From the NCBI RefSeq assembly GCF_014490035.1, contig NZ_CP061008.1, positions 6,634,001 to 6,698,000 on the forward strand: 64,000 bases of DNA. The letters run 5' to 3'. Below the pieces are notes generated by a model. It worked only from the letters and a program-made list of their open reading frames with translations, made no database searches and was not told the origin of the DNA. Shown here in pieces: positions 19,586 through 29,925 of this stretch. Numbering within the stretch: position 1 is the first letter of the stretch; every line of letters starts with the position of its first letter. The position numbers and the translations under genes are program-made. This DNA is from Achromobacter xylosoxidans (GTDB taxonomy: Bacteria; Pseudomonadota; Gammaproteobacteria; Burkholderiales; Burkholderiaceae_B).

Positions 19586-21475
19586 TCAATGCAGCAACAC
19601 CTTGTCCAGCGATTCGGTGAAGCGCTTGGCATCCTGGAAGCCCACCACGCGCGCCTCGGGCAGCTCCTTGCCGCCCGGCTCGAAGAACATGATGCCGGGT
19701 GGACCGAACAGGCGGAAGCGCTTGAGCAGCGCACGGTCATCGGCGTTGTTCGCGGTCACGTCGGCCTGCACCAGCAGCATGCCCGACATGCGCTGCGCGA
19801 CGCCCGGATCGGTAAAGGTGAAGCGCTCCATCTCGCGGCACGACACGCACCAGTCGGCGTAGAAATCCAGCATCACCGGTTGACGGCTTTGCGCCAGCAA
19901 GGCATCCAGTTCGGCGTTGTTGCGCACGCGCTGGAAATGCACTTCGCCGCTGCTGGCCGCCACGCCTGCGGGTGCATCGGCGCGCGCCGCAAAGTGCGAC
20001 AGCGGCTGCAGCACGTCGCGTCCGCCGCTGGCCGCGCCGATCAGCCAGGCCGCAGCCGCCAGCGCCAGCAACAGGCCTACGCCCTTGCCGAACATGCGCG
20101 CGGCGCCCGCGCCATCGGGCAAGGCATCGAACGCCCGCAGCATCACCGCGGCAACCACAGCCAGGAAAGCCCAGCCCGTCATCTGCACCCAGGTCGGCAC
20201 CACAGGGATCAGCATCCACCAGGCGGTCCCCAGCAAGAGCATGCCGAACAATCGCTTCACGCCGTCCATCCAGGGACCCGCCTTGGGCAGCAAGGCGCCC
20301 GAGGACGCGCCCACGATCAAGAGCGGCACGCCCATGCCCCAGGCCATTGCGAAGAGCGCCGACCCGCCCAGCACCACGTCCCCGGTCTGCGAGATGTACA
20401 GCAGTGCGCCCGCCAACGGCGCGGCCACGCAAGGGCCGACGATCAGCGCCGACAGCGCGCCCATCACCAGCGCGCCGGTGTAGCGCCCGCCCGGAATGCG
20501 CGCAGAGCGTTGCGACAGCCAGCCCTGGATGCCTGCAGGCATCTGGAACGTAAAGGCATCGAACATGGCCAGCGCCAACACGGCCAACAGGATGGCGAAC
20601 AGCGTCAGGATCCAAGGCGTCTGCAGCCAGGCCGCGAGTCCCGCTCCGCTCAGTCCGGCCGCCACGCCCAGCGCGGTATAGACCACGGACATGCCCAGCA
20701 CGTAAGTCGCGGCCAGGGCCAGACCGCGACCGCGCGACGGCCTGGCCTGCGCGGCGCCGCCCAACACGATCGAGGACAGGATGGGGATCATGGGCAACAC
20801 GCAGGGCGTGAAAGCCAGCAGCAACCCCAGCACCAGGAACACGCCGGCGGTCTTCACCCAACCCAGGCCGCCCAAGGCGTCGGCCAGGCCGGTGTCGCCG
20901 GCATTGACCAGCGCGCCAAGGCCGCCGGATGCGCCGGATGCGGCTGCGGAAATACCTCCCGGTCCGGCCAGCGCATAGCCGCCGGCCACTGGCGTGAGCT
21001 TCACGCTGCTATCCATGGGCGGATAGCACAGCCCCGCATCGGCGCAGCCTTGCGCGGTCAGGGTCAGGGTGAAGGGCTGTCCGCCCGCGGCCACCGGCAC
21101 GCGGATCGCCACGTCCTGGTGGAAGACCTCCATGTCCTTCTCGAAGGTCGGGTCGTACTTGACCTCGCCCTTGGGATAGACGGCCTCGCCCAGCTTGGCC
21201 GCGCCGATGGGACTGATGGTGATGCCAAAGCGCTCGCGGTACATGTAGTAGCCGGGTGCGACGCGGTAGCGCAGTTCCAGCATTTCAGGCGCCACCATCT
21301 CGGCGCTGAATACGAAGGCCTTCTCGGGCTCCAGGAACTCGGCCTCGGCGCGCGCGGCAGCCTGCCAGCCCAACAACAGCAGCATCATGGCCAACAGGGC
21401 CAACCACTGCCTGAAGAAGGCGCGCGACGCGCGGGACTCGCGCCGGAGCGCGCCGATACCGACTAGTTGCAACAT
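19586..21475 (-). CDS. dsbD: Thiol:disulfide interchange protein DsbD
   Basis: A 629-residue inner-membrane protein that carries electrons from cytoplasmic thioredoxin to periplasmic thiol proteins. After an N-terminal hydrophobic signal (LLAMMLLLLGWQAAARA), the periplasmic alpha domain shows the cysteine pair in GCADAGLCYPP. The eight-helix beta domain has the redox cysteines in AFTPCVLPMIP and IVGPCVAAPLAG. The C-terminal gamma domain is thioredoxin-like with FYADWCVSCREME. All three disulfide centres are therefore intact. It overlaps cutA by ATGA. DsbD activity also keeps apocytochrome haem sites reduced, which links it to the cytochrome maturation genes in this window. Confidence 0.96.
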   Translation of the reverse strand: MLQLVGIGALRRESRASRAFFRQWLALLAMMLLLLGWQAAARAEAEFLEPEKAFVFSAEMVAPEMLELRYRVAPGYYMYRERFGITISPIGAAKLGEAVYPKGEVKYDPTFEKDMEVFHQDVAIRVPVAAGGQPFTLTLTAQGCADAGLCYPPMDSSVKLTPVAGGYALAGPGGISAAASGASGGLGALVNAGDTGLADALGGLGWVKTAGVFLVLGLLLAFTPCVLPMIPILSSIVLGGAAQARPSRGRGLALAATYVLGMSVVYTALGVAAGLSGAGLAAWLQTPWILTLFAILLAVLALAMFDAFTFQMPAGIQGWLSQRSARIPGGRYTGALVMGALSALIVGPCVAAPLAGALLYISQTGDVVLGGSALFAMAWGMGVPLLIVGASSGALLPKAGPWMDGVKRLFGMLLLGTAWWMLIPVVPTWVQMTGWAFLAVVAAVMLRAFDALPDGAGAARMFGKGVGLLLALAAAAWLIGAASGGRDVLQPLSHFAARADAPAGVAASSGEVHFQRVRNNAELDALLAQSRQPVMLDFYADWCVSCREMERFTFTDPGVAQRMSGMLLVQADVTANNADDRALLKRFRLFGPPGIMFFEPGGKELPEARVVGFQDAKRFTESLDKVLLH

Positions 21476-21822
21476 CAGTCTCTCTTGTTCTGCGTGACGG
21501 CCGTCTGTTCACGCACCCAATCCAGATAGGGCGCCGCGCCGCCGATGACTGGCAGCACGATGATCTCGGGCACATCGTAGGGATGCATCTGCGCCAGGGC
21601 CTGCACTACAGCCTCGTGGCGCGCGTATGTGGTCTTGATGTGGATGGGGATTTCTTCCGCCCCTTCGACCTCTCCTTTCCACATGTAGATGGACAGGCCC
21701 GGCGCGCCAAGGTTCACGCAGGCGGCCAATCCGTCTTCGACCAGAACATGCGCAATCCGCTTGGCCAGCAGCAGGTCGGGCGCATTGCTGATGACCAGCA
21801 CAACGTCGTCATCTCGCAACAT
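21475..21822 (-). CDS. cutA: Divalent-cation tolerance protein CutA
   Basis: A 115-residue CutA1-type protein, a small trimeric ferredoxin-like fold linked to copper tolerance. I start it at the ATG at 21822 (MLRDDDVVLVISNAP) because AGGAG lies five bases upstream and the extra 40 residues of the longer frame are unlike the family. Conserved parts include LAACVNLGAPGLSIYMWKGE and HPYDVPEIIVLPV. Its stop overlaps the dsbD start; the cutA-dsbD pairing is common in proteobacteria. Confidence 0.94.
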   Translation of the reverse strand: MLRDDDVVLVISNAPDLLLAKRIAHVLVEDGLAACVNLGAPGLSIYMWKGEVEGAEEIPIHIKTTYARHEAVVQALAQMHPYDVPEIIVLPVIGGAAPYLDWVREQTAVTQNKRD

Positions 21823-21944
21823 GGAGGCTCCTCGGAATACCCGTATGGGATGTAACTCGGGGTATTTTATCGGTATTGCGGCCATCGTCCGGATCCGCCG
21901 GGCCAGAACGCGCCGCCATGCCACCCGCACCCACCGAGGCACGC

Positions 21945-22382
21945 ATGTCCGATAACTGCCTGTTCTGCCGCATTGCCCGTCACGAAATCCCCGCGCACGT
22001 GATCCACGAAGACGAACGCCTGCTGGCCTTTCTCGATATCCACCCGGTGCGCCCCGGGCACGTGCTCATCATCCCCAAGCAGCACTATCCCTATTACGAG
22101 GACATGCCGGCCGACCTGGCGGGCAGCATCCTCAACCTGGGCCAGAAGCTCGGACGCCACATGAAGCGCCTGTATGACGTCGAGCGCGTGGGCTTCGCCT
22201 TCACCGGCATCCACGTGGCGCATGCGCACGCCCACGTCATCCCCATGCATCATCCGCAGGACGTCACGTCCACCCAGTACATCGAGCAGCAGGACCTGAC
22301 CTTCAAGATGCCGCCCCAGCCCGCAGCCGAGGCGCTGGCCGCGACAGCCGCGCAACTGCGCGGCGAGCTGCACGCCTCGTAA
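21945..22382 (+). CDS. HIT-family protein (histidine triad nucleotide hydrolase)
   Basis: A 145-residue histidine-triad protein. MSDNCLFCRIARHEIPAHVIHEDE is split across the typical N-terminal motif, and the active-site triad is seen in HVAHAHAHVIPMHH. HIT enzymes hydrolyse or transfer nucleotide phosphoramidates and dinucleoside polyphosphates. The start at 21945 is chosen because GAGG lies at 21936-21939 and the family begins at this methionine; upstream in-frame starts at 21876 and 21918 would add a non-conserved head. It converges with rplQ across the terminator at 22399-22434. Confidence 0.93.
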   Translation: MSDNCLFCRIARHEIPAHVIHEDERLLAFLDIHPVRPGHVLIIPKQHYPYYEDMPADLAGSILNLGQKLGRHMKRLYDVERVGFAFTGIHVAHAHAHVIPMHHPQDVTSTQYIEQQDLTFKMPPQPAAEALAATAAQLRGELHAS

Positions 22383-22398
22383 CGCGCGGCGGCCGCAC

Positions 22399-22434
22399 AA
22401 AAAAAACAAGGGCGGGTCCGAAGACCCGCCCTTG
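22399..22434 (-). terminator. Intrinsic terminator of the alpha operon (after rplQ)
   Basis: CAAGGGCGGGT (22407-22417) pairs with ACCCGCCCTTG (22424-22434), an 11-base perfect GC-rich stem. On the minus strand it is followed by eight T residues. It ends the long ribosomal transcript 22 bases after the rplQ stop. Confidence 0.9.
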
Positions 22435-22455
22435 TCGCTTATCGAGCTGCCGAAA

Positions 22456-22848
22456 TTATTCGGCGCTGTCCTCAGCGGCTTCATCGACTTCCGGACGGTC
22501 AACCAGTTCCATGAAAGCCATGGGAGCGTTGTCGCCTTGACGGAAGCCCATCTTCAGCACGCGGGTGTAGCCGCCGTTACGAGCCGCGTAGCGCGGGCCG
22601 ATTTCGGCGAACAGCTTCACCACCGCATCGCGATCGCGCAGACGGGCAAAAGCCAGACGCTTGTTCGCGAGCGTGGGCTCCTTGCCCAGCGTGATCAGGG
22701 GTTCGATGACGCGGCGCAATTCTTTCGCCTTCGGCAGCGTGGTCTTGATGGCTTCGTGGGTGATCAACGAAACGGCCATGTTGCGGAACATGGCAAGACG
22801 GTGACTGCTGGTGCGGTTGAGCTTACGCAAGCCATTACCGTGACGCAT
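22456..22848 (-). CDS. rplQ: 50S ribosomal protein L17
   Basis: A 130-residue protein of normal length for L17, beginning [17 protein letters not shown], the conserved N-terminus that binds 23S rRNA near the exit tunnel. It is the last gene of the alpha operon and is followed by a strong terminator. A 184-base spacer with a GAAA-loop hairpin separates it from rpoA, longer than in many relatives. Confidence 0.97.
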   Translation of the reverse strand: MRHGNGLRKLNRTSSHRLAMFRNMAVSLITHEAIKTTLPKAKELRRVIEPLITLGKEPTLANKRLAFARLRDRDAVVKLFAEIGPRYAARNGGYTRVLKMGFRQGDNAPMAFMELVDRPEVDEAAEDSAE

Positions 22849-22998
22849 GATAAGTTTCCTTTGAATCTAAAGATGGCGTCAGCCATCGGGTTGCCGGCTC
22901 TTCTATCAACCTGCAATCAGGCCGCGGTCCGGTAGAAAACGGTGCATTTTACGACGGTTTCGCAAACTGGCCGGCGCAAGGCCGGCTGCCTGCGGGAA

Positions 22999-23018
22999 CC
23001 GCCTCTTTTCAGAGGCGG
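22999..23018 (-). other. GAAA-tetraloop hairpin between rpoA and rplQ
   Basis: On the minus strand CCGCCTCT and AGAGGCGG form an eight-base perfect stem closed by a GAAA tetraloop, 15 bases after the rpoA stop. There is no T-tract, so it is not a classical terminator. It may stabilise or process the mRNA, or reduce read-through into rplQ. Confidence 0.5.
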
Positions 23019-23032
23019 CACCCTTTCAAGAC

Positions 23033-24019
23033 TTAGGGACGCTCCAGGCCCAGGGGGGGCCAGTTTTCGAGCTTCATGCCCAGCGTCAGGCCGCGTGCGG
23101 CCAGGACTTCCTTGATCTCGTTGAGCGACTTGCGACCCAGGTTCGGGGTCTTGAGCAGCTCGTTTTCGGTACGCTGGATCAGGTCGCCGATGTAGTAGAT
23201 GTTTTCGGCCTTCAGGCAGTTGGCCGAACGCACGGTCAGTTCCAGGTCGTCGACCGGGCGCAGCAGCACCGGATCGATCTGCGGCGTGCCGCGGACCGGG
23301 GCTTCGTACGAGTCGCCAGCGCCTTCCAGGGCGGCGAAGACCGAGATCTGGTCCATCAGGATGCGGGCCGACTGGCGCACCGCTTCCTCGGGCGAGATCA
23401 CGCCGTTGGTTTCGATGTCCAGGACCAGCTTGTCCAGGTCGGTACGCTGTTCCACACGGGCGCTTTCAACCGCGTAGCTCACGCGGCGGACCGGGCTGAA
23501 CGAAGCGTCCAGAACGATGCGGCCGATGGTGTGGGTGCGGTCTTCCGACAGCGCGCGCACGTTGCCCGGCACGTAGCCACGGCCCTTTTCAACCTTGATC
23601 TGCATTTCCAGCTTGCCTGCGTCCGTCAGGTTGCAGATGGCATGGCCGGGGTTGATGATCTCGACGTCGTGCGGCAGCTCGATGTCGCTGGCCAGCACGG
23701 TGCCCGCGCCGGTCTTGCGCAGAACCAGGGTCACTTCGTCGCGATTGTGCAGCTTGAAGACCACGCCCTTCAGGTTCAGCAGGATGTCGACGACATCTTC
23801 GCGAACGCCCGGGATGGTCGAGTATTCGTGCACCACGCCCGTCATCTGGACTTCGGTCGGCGCGTAGCCGGTCATCGAAGACAGCAGGATGCGGCGCAGG
23901 GCGTTGCCCAGCGTGTGACCGTAGCCACGCTCGAACGGCTCCATCACGATCTTGGCATGGTGCGTGCCGACCGGTTCGACTTCAATGGAGCGCGGCTTCA
24001 GGAAACCTTGAGTGGACAT
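23033..24019 (-). CDS. rpoA: RNA polymerase alpha subunit
   Basis: A 328-residue alpha subunit. The N-terminal assembly domain ([20 protein letters not shown]) and the C-terminal domain with its helix-hairpin-helix ([20 protein letters not shown]) are joined by a linker near residues 235-250. The C-terminal domain contacts UP elements and activators. It lies downstream of rpsD with a 215-base spacer carrying a hairpin, and upstream of rplQ. Confidence 0.98.
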   Translation of the reverse strand: MSTQGFLKPRSIEVEPVGTHHAKIVMEPFERGYGHTLGNALRRILLSSMTGYAPTEVQMTGVVHEYSTIPGVREDVVDILLNLKGVVFKLHNRDEVTLVLRKTGAGTVLASDIELPHDVEIINPGHAICNLTDAGKLEMQIKVEKGRGYVPGNVRALSEDRTHTIGRIVLDASFSPVRRVSYAVESARVEQRTDLDKLVLDIETNGVISPEEAVRQSARILMDQISVFAALEGAGDSYEAPVRGTPQIDPVLLRPVDDLELTVRSANCLKAENIYYIGDLIQRTENELLKTPNLGRKSLNEIKEVLAARGLTLGMKLENWPPLGLERP

Positions 24020-24130
24020 TTACTGTGTTCCTTTTCAATACCCTCGGCTCGTTACACCGATAAGGCTGATGGACAGGGTGAAACTTGAAACGCGGACGAT
24101 GCGAAAAACACCGGCCGATACTTACCGCAA

Positions 24131-24162
24131 AGCCCGCTCCGCCTGAAGGCGAAAAGCGGGCT
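24131..24162 (-). other. Stem-loop in the rpsD-rpoA spacer
   Basis: AGCCCGCT (24131-24138) pairs with AGCGGGCT (24155-24162), with an inner CGCC/GGCG helix closed by a TGAA loop. It stands in the 215 bases between rpsD and rpoA and has no T-tract. A role in differential expression of rpoA is possible. Confidence 0.45.
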
Positions 24163-24234
24163 GCTGCGGGACGTGCAAACGGGTCGCGAGACCAGCTCGC
24201 CGGCGCCTTGCGAAGGTAGCGCCGGCAGGCCTGA

Positions 24235-24858
24235 TTAACGCGAGTACAGTTCGACGACCATCGATTCGTTGATGTCGCGAGCGACGTCAGCGCGATCGGG
24301 GGCCGACTTGAACGTACCGGTCAACTTGGTCGTATCGACTTCCACCCACTGGGGGATGCCGATGCTGGTGGCCAGGTCGAGCGATTCCTTGATGCGGCCT
24401 TGCTTCTTGGCCTTTTCGCGGACCGACACGACGTCGCCAGCCTTGACCAGCATCGAAGCGATGTCAGCCGTGTGGCCGTTCAGTTCGATGGCGCGGTGGC
24501 TCACCAGCTGGCGAGCTTCGGCGCGGGTCGAGCCGAAACCCATGCGGTAGACGACGTTGTCCAGGCGCGATTCCAGCAGCTGGATCAGCGTTTCGCCGGT
24601 GTTGCCACGGCGACGCTCGGCTTCAGCGAAGTACTTGCGGAATTGCTTTTCCAGCACGCCGTACATGCGCTTGAGCTTTTGCTTTTCGCGCAGTTGCAGA
24701 CCGTAGTCGGAAGTGCGGGCACCCGAAGTGCGGCCGTGTTGGCCAGGCTTGGAATCCAGCTTGCACTTGGAATCCAGCGAGCGGCGGGCGCTCTTCAGGA
24801 ACAGATCAGTACCCTCGCGACGCGAGAGCTTGCATTTGGGTCCAGTATAACGAGCCAT
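24235..24858 (-). CDS. rpsD: 30S ribosomal protein S4
   Basis: A 207-residue S4, a primary 16S rRNA binder that starts 30S assembly and often represses the alpha operon. It begins [19 protein letters not shown] and contains the S4 RNA-binding domain ([20 protein letters not shown]). Length is normal. It follows rpsK by 11 bases. Confidence 0.98.
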   Translation of the reverse strand: MARYTGPKCKLSRREGTDLFLKSARRSLDSKCKLDSKPGQHGRTSGARTSDYGLQLREKQKLKRMYGVLEKQFRKYFAEAERRRGNTGETLIQLLESRLDNVVYRMGFGSTRAEARQLVSHRAIELNGHTADIASMLVKAGDVVSVREKAKKQGRIKESLDLATSIGIPQWVEVDTTKLTGTFKSAPDRADVARDINESMVVELYSR

Positions 24859-24869
24859 GTGGATTCCCT

Positions 24870-25271
24870 TTAGATACGACGACGCTTCGGCGGACGGCAG
24901 CCGTTGTGCGGAACGGGCGTGATGTCGGCGATGGACGAAATCTTGATGCCCAGCGCGTTCAGAGCGCGGACCGACGATTCGCGACCAGGACCGGGGCCCT
25001 TGATACGCACTTCCAGCGTCTTGATGCCGTACTCCAGCGCGACGCGGCCAGCCGTTTCAGCAGCGACCTGCGCGGCGAACGGGGTCGACTTGCGCGAGCC
25101 CTTGAAACCAGCACCGCCCGACGTGGCCCACGACAGCGCGTTGCCCTGACGATCGGTGATGGTGATGATGGTGTTGTTGAACGAAGCGTGAACGTGCGCG
25201 ATGCCGTCCGAGACGTTCTTCTTGACCTTTTTGCGCACGCGCGAAGCGCCGCTGGTGGAAGCTTTCGCCAT
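24870..25271 (-). CDS. rpsK: 30S ribosomal protein S11
   Basis: A 133-residue S11 on the 30S platform, with the conserved [20 protein letters not shown] segment and the C-terminal [13 protein letters not shown]. It lies between rpsM and rpsD in the usual alpha-operon order, 15 bases from rpsM. Confidence 0.98.
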   Translation of the reverse strand: MAKASTSGASRVRKKVKKNVSDGIAHVHASFNNTIITITDRQGNALSWATSGGAGFKGSRKSTPFAAQVAAETAGRVALEYGIKTLEVRIKGPGPGRESSVRALNALGIKISSIADITPVPHNGCRPPKRRRI

Positions 25272-25286
25272 AATCCAGTTCCTCGA

Positions 25287-25652
25287 TTATTTCTTCAGGG
25301 ACGCAGCAGCACGACGCGGGCCCTTGCGGGTCCGGGCGTTGGTGCGAGTGCGCTGGCCGCGCACGGGCAAACCGCGCTTGTGACGCATACCGCGGTAGGT
25401 TCCCAGGTCGATCAAACGCTTGATCGAGAGCTGTACTTCACGACGCAGGTCGCCTTCAACCGTGAACAGACCAACATGTTCGCGGACGCGTTCCAATTCA
25501 GCGTCGTTCAGATCCTTGACCTTCTTGTCAAAGGGTACGTTTGCCGCTTCGCAAATCTTGCGAGCGCGCGTACGACCGATGCCAAAAATGGCGGTCAGTC
25601 CGATCTCGGCGTGCTGTTGCGGCGGGATGTTAATGCCAGCAATACGGGCCAT
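25287..25652 (-). CDS. rpsM: 30S ribosomal protein S13
   Basis: A 121-residue S13 of the 30S head. It begins [20 protein letters not shown] and ends in the basic tail [15 protein letters not shown], which reaches toward the P-site tRNA. It is the first full-size ribosomal gene of the alpha operon, after rpmJ. Confidence 0.98.
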   Translation of the reverse strand: MARIAGINIPPQQHAEIGLTAIFGIGRTRARKICEAANVPFDKKVKDLNDAELERVREHVGLFTVEGDLRREVQLSIKRLIDLGTYRGMRHKRGLPVRGQRTRTNARTRKGPRRAAASLKK

Positions 25653-25695
25653 GACTATTCCTTGAATAAATCTGTTGCGTAGTCGCTAACCCGAG

Positions 25696-25809
25696 TTAGC
25701 CTTGACGCTGCTTGTGACGCGGGTCGGTGCAGATAACGCGCACCACGCCGTGACGTTTGATAACTTTGCAGTTGCGGCAGATCCGCTTAACCGATGCCAT
25801 TACTTTCAT
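25696..25809 (-). CDS. rpmJ: 50S ribosomal protein L36 (zinc-ribbon form)
   Basis: A 37-residue protein found by reading the minus strand between rpsM and infA. It begins [20 protein letters not shown] and ends in [10 protein letters not shown]. The CRNC pair, a third cysteine (VICTDP) and the following His make the zinc-binding C+ form of L36. An SD-like GGAG lies just before the start at 25809. Its place between infA and rpsM matches the standard gene order. Confidence 0.96.
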
Positions 25810-25843
25810 GGTTGACTCCTAATTTTCCGTAATCCGGTTCCGC

Positions 25844-26062
25844 TCATTTGGAGCGGAAAACTATCCTGGCTCGCGTCAGATCATAGGGCGTGAGCTCCAC
25901 TGTGACCTTGTCACCCGGCAGGATCCGGATGTAATGCATACGCATCTTGCCGGAAATATGGCCCAACACCACGTGGCCGTTTTCGAGCTTGACGCGAAAT
26001 GTCGCGTTCGGGAGGTTCTCAAGAACCTCGCCTTGCATCTGAATGACGTCGTCCTTGGACAT
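25844..26062 (-). CDS. infA: Translation initiation factor IF-1
   Basis: A 72-residue OB-fold protein that binds the ribosomal A site during initiation. It begins [19 protein letters not shown] and contains [20 protein letters not shown] and the RIVFRSK tail. It lies eight bases after secY and before rpmJ. Betaproteobacteria often carry a second infA elsewhere, which this window cannot show. Confidence 0.97.
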   Translation of the reverse strand: MSKDDVIQMQGEVLENLPNATFRVKLENGHVVLGHISGKMRMHYIRILPGDKVTVELTPYDLTRARIVFRSK

Positions 26063-26070
26063 TCTTTTGC

Positions 26071-27396
26071 TTACCGCATCGGCAAACCCGCGCCCTTGAA
26101 GTTAGCCTTCTTGAGCAACGAGTCGTACTGGTGAGACATCATGTAGGCCTGAACCTGCGCCATGAAATCCATCGTCACCACCACAATAATCAACAGGGAC
26201 GTACCACCGAAGTAGAAGGGAACGTTCCAGCGCATCACCAAGAATTCCGGCAACAGGCACACCAACGTGATGTAGATGGCACCTGCGAGCGTCAGACGCA
26301 TCAGGATCTTGTCGATGTAGCGCGCTGTTTGTTCGCCCGGACGGATGCCCGGAACAAACGCACCACTCTTCTTCAGGTTGTCCGCCGTTTCGCGGCTGTT
26401 GAACACCAGAGCCGTGTAGAAAAAGCAGAAGAAAATAATCGCGACCGAGTACAGCGTGATGTAGAGCGGTTGACGAGGCGACAGGGCCGCAGCCAGGTCG
26501 CTAAGCCAGCGCATGTTCTCACTGCTGGAGAACCAGCTCGTGATCGTGGCCGGGAACAGAATGATCGACGATGCGAAGATCGGCGGAATCACCCCTGCCA
26601 TGTTCAGCTTCAGCGGCAAATGCGAGCTTTGACCACCGTAGACCTTGTTGCCGACCTGACGCTTGGCGTAGTTCACCGTGATCTTGCGCTGTCCGCGTTC
26701 CACGAACACCACAAAAGCGGTAACCAGCACCACCAGAGCCACGATGAACAGTGCCGAAAGCACGGACATCGAGTTGGTGCGGACCAGGTCCAACAGTGCA
26801 GCCAGCGCCGCGGGCAGACCCGCAACGATACCTGCGAAGATCAGGATGGAAATCCCGTTGCCCAGACCACGTTCCGTGATTTGCTCACCCAGCCACATGA
26901 CGAACATGGTGCCGGTGACCAAGGTCACGACGGTCGTAAAGCGGAACAGCATGCCCGGATCGATCACCAGTCCCTGCTGGGACTCCAACGCTACCGAAAT
27001 GCCCACAGCCTGCACCAGCGCCAGCACGACCGTGCCGTAGCGGGTGTATTGGGTGATCTTCCGACGGCCGGCTTCGCCCTCTTTCTTGAGCGATTCCAGC
27101 GACGGCACCACCACAGACATCAGCTGCATGATGATGGATGCCGAAATGTACGGCATGATCCCCAGGGCAAAAATCGAGAAGCGCGAGAGCGCCCCGCCCG
27201 AGAACATGTTGAACAGGCCCAGGATCCCGCCCTGGTTCTGACGGAACAAGTCCGCCAGCGCATCCGGGTTGATGCCCGGCACGGGGATGTGTGTACCCAA
27301 ACGGTAAACCACCAGGGCGAGCACCAGGAACACGAGGCGGCGCTTCAAATCGCCGTACCGTGCTCCGGTTTTGCCCAATGCCTGCGCGTTAGCCAC
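26071..27396 (-). CDS. secY: Preprotein translocase subunit SecY
   Basis: A 441-residue channel subunit of the Sec translocon with ten transmembrane helices. The plug and pore region follow the first helix ([19 protein letters not shown]), and the cytoplasmic C5 loop region includes [19 protein letters not shown]. Length and topology are normal. It is positioned after rplO, as in other bacteria, so its level follows ribosome synthesis. Confidence 0.98.
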   Translation of the reverse strand: MANAQALGKTGARYGDLKRRLVFLVLALVVYRLGTHIPVPGINPDALADLFRQNQGGILGLFNMFSGGALSRFSIFALGIMPYISASIIMQLMSVVVPSLESLKKEGEAGRRKITQYTRYGTVVLALVQAVGISVALESQQGLVIDPGMLFRFTTVVTLVTGTMFVMWLGEQITERGLGNGISILIFAGIVAGLPAALAALLDLVRTNSMSVLSALFIVALVVLVTAFVVFVERGQRKITVNYAKRQVGNKVYGGQSSHLPLKLNMAGVIPPIFASSIILFPATITSWFSSSENMRWLSDLAAALSPRQPLYITLYSVAIIFFCFFYTALVFNSRETADNLKKSGAFVPGIRPGEQTARYIDKILMRLTLAGAIYITLVCLLPEFLVMRWNVPFYFGGTSLLIIVVVTMDFMAQVQAYMMSHQYDSLLKKANFKGAGLPMR

Positions 27397-27410
27397 TCGT
27401 CACCTCGTGA

Positions 27411-27851
27411 TCAAGCAAGCGAGCCGCCCGCGGCTTCGATGGCGGCGCGAGCGCCGGCCGTCGCGGTAATGCCCTTGAGCACGACCTTGCGCGAGAGTTC
27501 ACCCGACTTGATGACCTTGGCGAAACGAACCGCCTGGCCAATCACGCCAGCGGCCTTCAGCACTTGCACGTCGACTTCGTCGATGGGCAGGGCTTGCAGG
27601 TCCGACAGACGGACTTCGGCGTACAGGTGCTGGCCGAGCGGGGTGAAACCACGCTTGGGCAGACGACGCTGCAGCGGCATTTGACCGCCTTCGAAGCCAA
27701 CCTTATGGAAACCGCCCGAACGCGACTTCTGACCCTTGTGACCACGGCCGGCGGTCTTACCCAGACCCGAACCGATGCCACGGCCGACGCGGCGCTTGGC
27801 GTGCTTGCTGCCCTCGGCGGGCTTCAGCGAATTAAGTTGCATATCCGACAT
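27411..27851 (-). CDS. rplO: 50S ribosomal protein L15
   Basis: A 146-residue L15. The Gly- and Lys-rich N-terminal extension contains [20 protein letters not shown], which threads into 23S rRNA. The gene lies between rpmD and secY, with 9 and 14 bases of spacing, in the usual spc order. Confidence 0.98.
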   Translation of the reverse strand: MSDMQLNSLKPAEGSKHAKRRVGRGIGSGLGKTAGRGHKGQKSRSGGFHKVGFEGGQMPLQRRLPKRGFTPLGQHLYAEVRLSDLQALPIDEVDVQVLKAAGVIGQAVRFAKVIKSGELSRKVVLKGITATAGARAAIEAAGGSLA

Positions 27852-27860
27852 GGTGATTCC

Positions 27861-28046
27861 TTAGGCTTCCGAGACGGAAACGAGATAATCCACCTTACGG
27901 ATCATCCCACGCACCTCGGGCGTATCGACCAGCACGCGGCTGCTGTTGATACGGCCCAAGCCCAAACCGCGAACCGTGTCACGGTGCGATTGCTTGGTAC
28001 CGATCACCGAGCGCACGAGGGTCACTTTGATCTGCTTCTGAGCCAT
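27861..28046 (-). CDS. rpmD: 50S ribosomal protein L30
   Basis: A 61-residue L30 with the family motif [20 protein letters not shown]. It follows rpsE by three bases and precedes rplO by nine, as in the spc operon of most proteobacteria. Confidence 0.97.
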   Translation of the reverse strand: MAQKQIKVTLVRSVIGTKQSHRDTVRGLGLGRINSSRVLVDTPEVRGMIRKVDYLVSVSEA

Positions 28047-28049
28047 GAT

Positions 28050-28571
28050 TTACCCCAGGATTTCTTCGACCGACTTGCCGCGCTTGGCAGCAACATCAGC
28101 CGGGGTCATGGAGGCGCGCAGGCCGTTCAACGTGGCGCGAACCATGTTGTAGGGGTTGCTCGAGCCCAGGCTCTTGGCAACCACGTTACGCACACCCATC
28201 ACATCAAAAATAGCGCGCATCGGGCCGCCGGCGATAACGCCGGTACCTTCAGCAGCGGGCGAGATCAGCACGGTAGCGGCGCCATGCTTGCCAACCACGG
28301 TGTGGTGCAGCGTGCCGTTCTTCAGAGCGACCTTGAACATGCCACGACGGGCCTGTTCCATAGCCTTCTGAACGGACACCGGCACTTCACGCGCCTTGCC
28401 CTTACCCATGCCGATGCGGCCATCGCCATCGCCAACCACGGTCAGCGCGGCAAAGCTCATGGTGCGACCACCCTTGACCACTTTGCTCACGCGGTTGACC
28501 GCGATCATCTTTTCGCGGAGGCCGTCATCGTTCTCTTTTTCCGCGGCGTTCTTGCCTTGTACTTTAGCCAT
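28050..28571 (-). CDS. rpsE: 30S ribosomal protein S5
   Basis: A 173-residue S5 at the decoding side of the 30S body. The double-stranded-RNA-binding-like N-domain ([20 protein letters not shown]) and the C-domain ([20 protein letters not shown]) are intact. It follows rplR by 15 bases. Confidence 0.98.
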   Translation of the reverse strand: MAKVQGKNAAEKENDDGLREKMIAVNRVSKVVKGGRTMSFAALTVVGDGDGRIGMGKGKAREVPVSVQKAMEQARRGMFKVALKNGTLHHTVVGKHGAATVLISPAAEGTGVIAGGPMRAIFDVMGVRNVVAKSLGSSNPYNMVRATLNGLRASMTPADVAAKRGKSVEEILG

Positions 28572-28586
28572 TTGACAGATCCTCGC

Positions 28587-28952
28587 TTAGAACTTCAGGC
28601 CGGCTTCACGCGCGGCATCGGCCAGCGCTTTCACGCGGCCATGGTAACGAAAGCCCGAGCGATCGAAAGCGACCAGTTCGATACCGGCAGCCTTGGCCTT
28701 TTCGGCCACGCGCTTGCCAACCAGCGACGCAGCGGCTTTGTTGCCGCCCTGGCCGGTTTGGCCGGCCAGTTGCGCGCGCACTTCGGCTTCGACCGTCGAG
28801 GCGCTGACCAGAACGCGATCGCCTTCCGGCGAAATGATGTTGGCGTAGATGTGCTGGTTCGAGCGGAAAATCGAGAGGCGATGAACGCGCAGCTCGTTGA
28901 TCTTCCGGCGGGTCGGAACCGCACGACGCAAACGGGAAACTTTTTTGTCCAT
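28587..28952 (-). CDS. rplR: 50S ribosomal protein L18
   Basis: A 121-residue 5S rRNA-binding protein. [19 protein letters not shown] and the C-terminal [20 protein letters not shown] match the family. It sits between rplF and rpsE in normal order. Confidence 0.98.
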   Translation of the reverse strand: MDKKVSRLRRAVPTRRKINELRVHRLSIFRSNQHIYANIISPEGDRVLVSASTVEAEVRAQLAGQTGQGGNKAAASLVGKRVAEKAKAAGIELVAFDRSGFRYHGRVKALADAAREAGLKF

Positions 28953-28973
28953 GATTCGTCCTTGCGTGCGCCG

Positions 28974-29507
28974 TTATTTCTTCTTGGTTTCTTTGATGAC
29001 GACGCGTTCGTCCGAGTAACGCACGCCCTTGCCCTTGTAGGGTTCGGGTTCGCGGTACGCGCGGATTTCAGCGGCCATCTGACCGACGACTTGCTTGTTG
29101 GCGCCCTTGATGACGATTTCCGTCTGGGTCGGGCACTCGGCCTTGATACCGGCCGGCAACTGGTGCAAAACGTCGTGCGAGAAACCGAGCTGCAGCTTAA
29201 CGGCGTCGCCTTGGATCGATGCGCGGTAACCCACGCCGACCAGGGTCAGCTTGCGCTCGAAGCCCTTGCTCACGCCCGTGACCATGTTGGCCACCAGAGC
29301 GCGCACGGTACCCGACATGGCGTTGGCGTGACGGCTGTCGTTGGCGGCGGCAAACGTGAGCTTGCCATTGTCCAACGCAATCGTGACGTCGCCGGTCAGG
29401 GCTTGGGTCAGGGAGCCCAGCGGGCCCTTGACGGTGATCTGATCCTGCTGGATGTTGGCTTCAACACCCTTGGGCAGTTCGACCGGATACTTAGCGATAC
29501 GTGACAT
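28974..29507 (-). CDS. rplF: 50S ribosomal protein L6
   Basis: A 177-residue L6 beginning [19 protein letters not shown], with two alpha-beta domains and the conserved C-terminal [10 protein letters not shown] segment that contacts the sarcin-ricin region. It follows rpsH by 12 bases. Confidence 0.98.
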   Translation of the reverse strand: MSRIAKYPVELPKGVEANIQQDQITVKGPLGSLTQALTGDVTIALDNGKLTFAAANDSRHANAMSGTVRALVANMVTGVSKGFERKLTLVGVGYRASIQGDAVKLQLGFSHDVLHQLPAGIKAECPTQTEIVIKGANKQVVGQMAAEIRAYREPEPYKGKGVRYSDERVVIKETKKK

Positions 29508-29519
29508 TCGAATTTCTCC

Positions 29520-29915
29520 TTAGGCCACGTAGCACAGCACTTCGCCGCCGACGCCGTTGGCGCGAGCCTTACGGTCGGTCATGACGCCGCGCGAGGTCGA
29601 AACGATAGCCACGCCCAGGCCGTTCATGACCTGAGGAATGCTGGTACGGCCCTTGTAGATACGCAGACCGGGGCGCGAAACGCGTTCGATGCGCTCGATG
29701 ACCGGACGGCCAGCGTAGTACTTCAGGGTGATCTCGAGCTCAGGCTTGGCCTGGGTGCCCTTGATTTCAAAGCTGTCGATGTAGCCTTCGTCCTTCAGCA
29801 CAGCGGCAATGGCCGCCTTCAGCTTCGAGGAGGGCATGCTCACCGTAACTTTGTCCACTTGCTGCGCATTGCGAATGCGGGTCAGCATATCGGCGATGGG
29901 ATCGCTCATGCTCAT
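29520..29915 (-). CDS. rpsH: 30S ribosomal protein S8
   Basis: A 131-residue S8, the primary 16S rRNA binder and, in E. coli, repressor of the spc operon. The start is placed at 29915 ([18 protein letters not shown]) because AGGAG lies seven bases upstream; a longer frame to 29960 runs into the end of rpsN and is rejected. The C-terminal [20 protein letters not shown] motif is intact. Confidence 0.97.
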   Translation of the reverse strand: MSMSDPIADMLTRIRNAQQVDKVTVSMPSSKLKAAIAAVLKDEGYIDSFEIKGTQAKPELEITLKYYAGRPVIERIERVSRPGLRIYKGRTSIPQVMNGLGVAIVSTSRGVMTDRKARANGVGGEVLCYVA

Positions 29916-29925
29916 ATTGTTTCTC

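Noticed and set aside
27564..29504. A 646-codon plus-strand open frame across rplO to rplF
   Set aside because: It is antisense to five ribosomal genes and has no recognisable domain or ribosome site.
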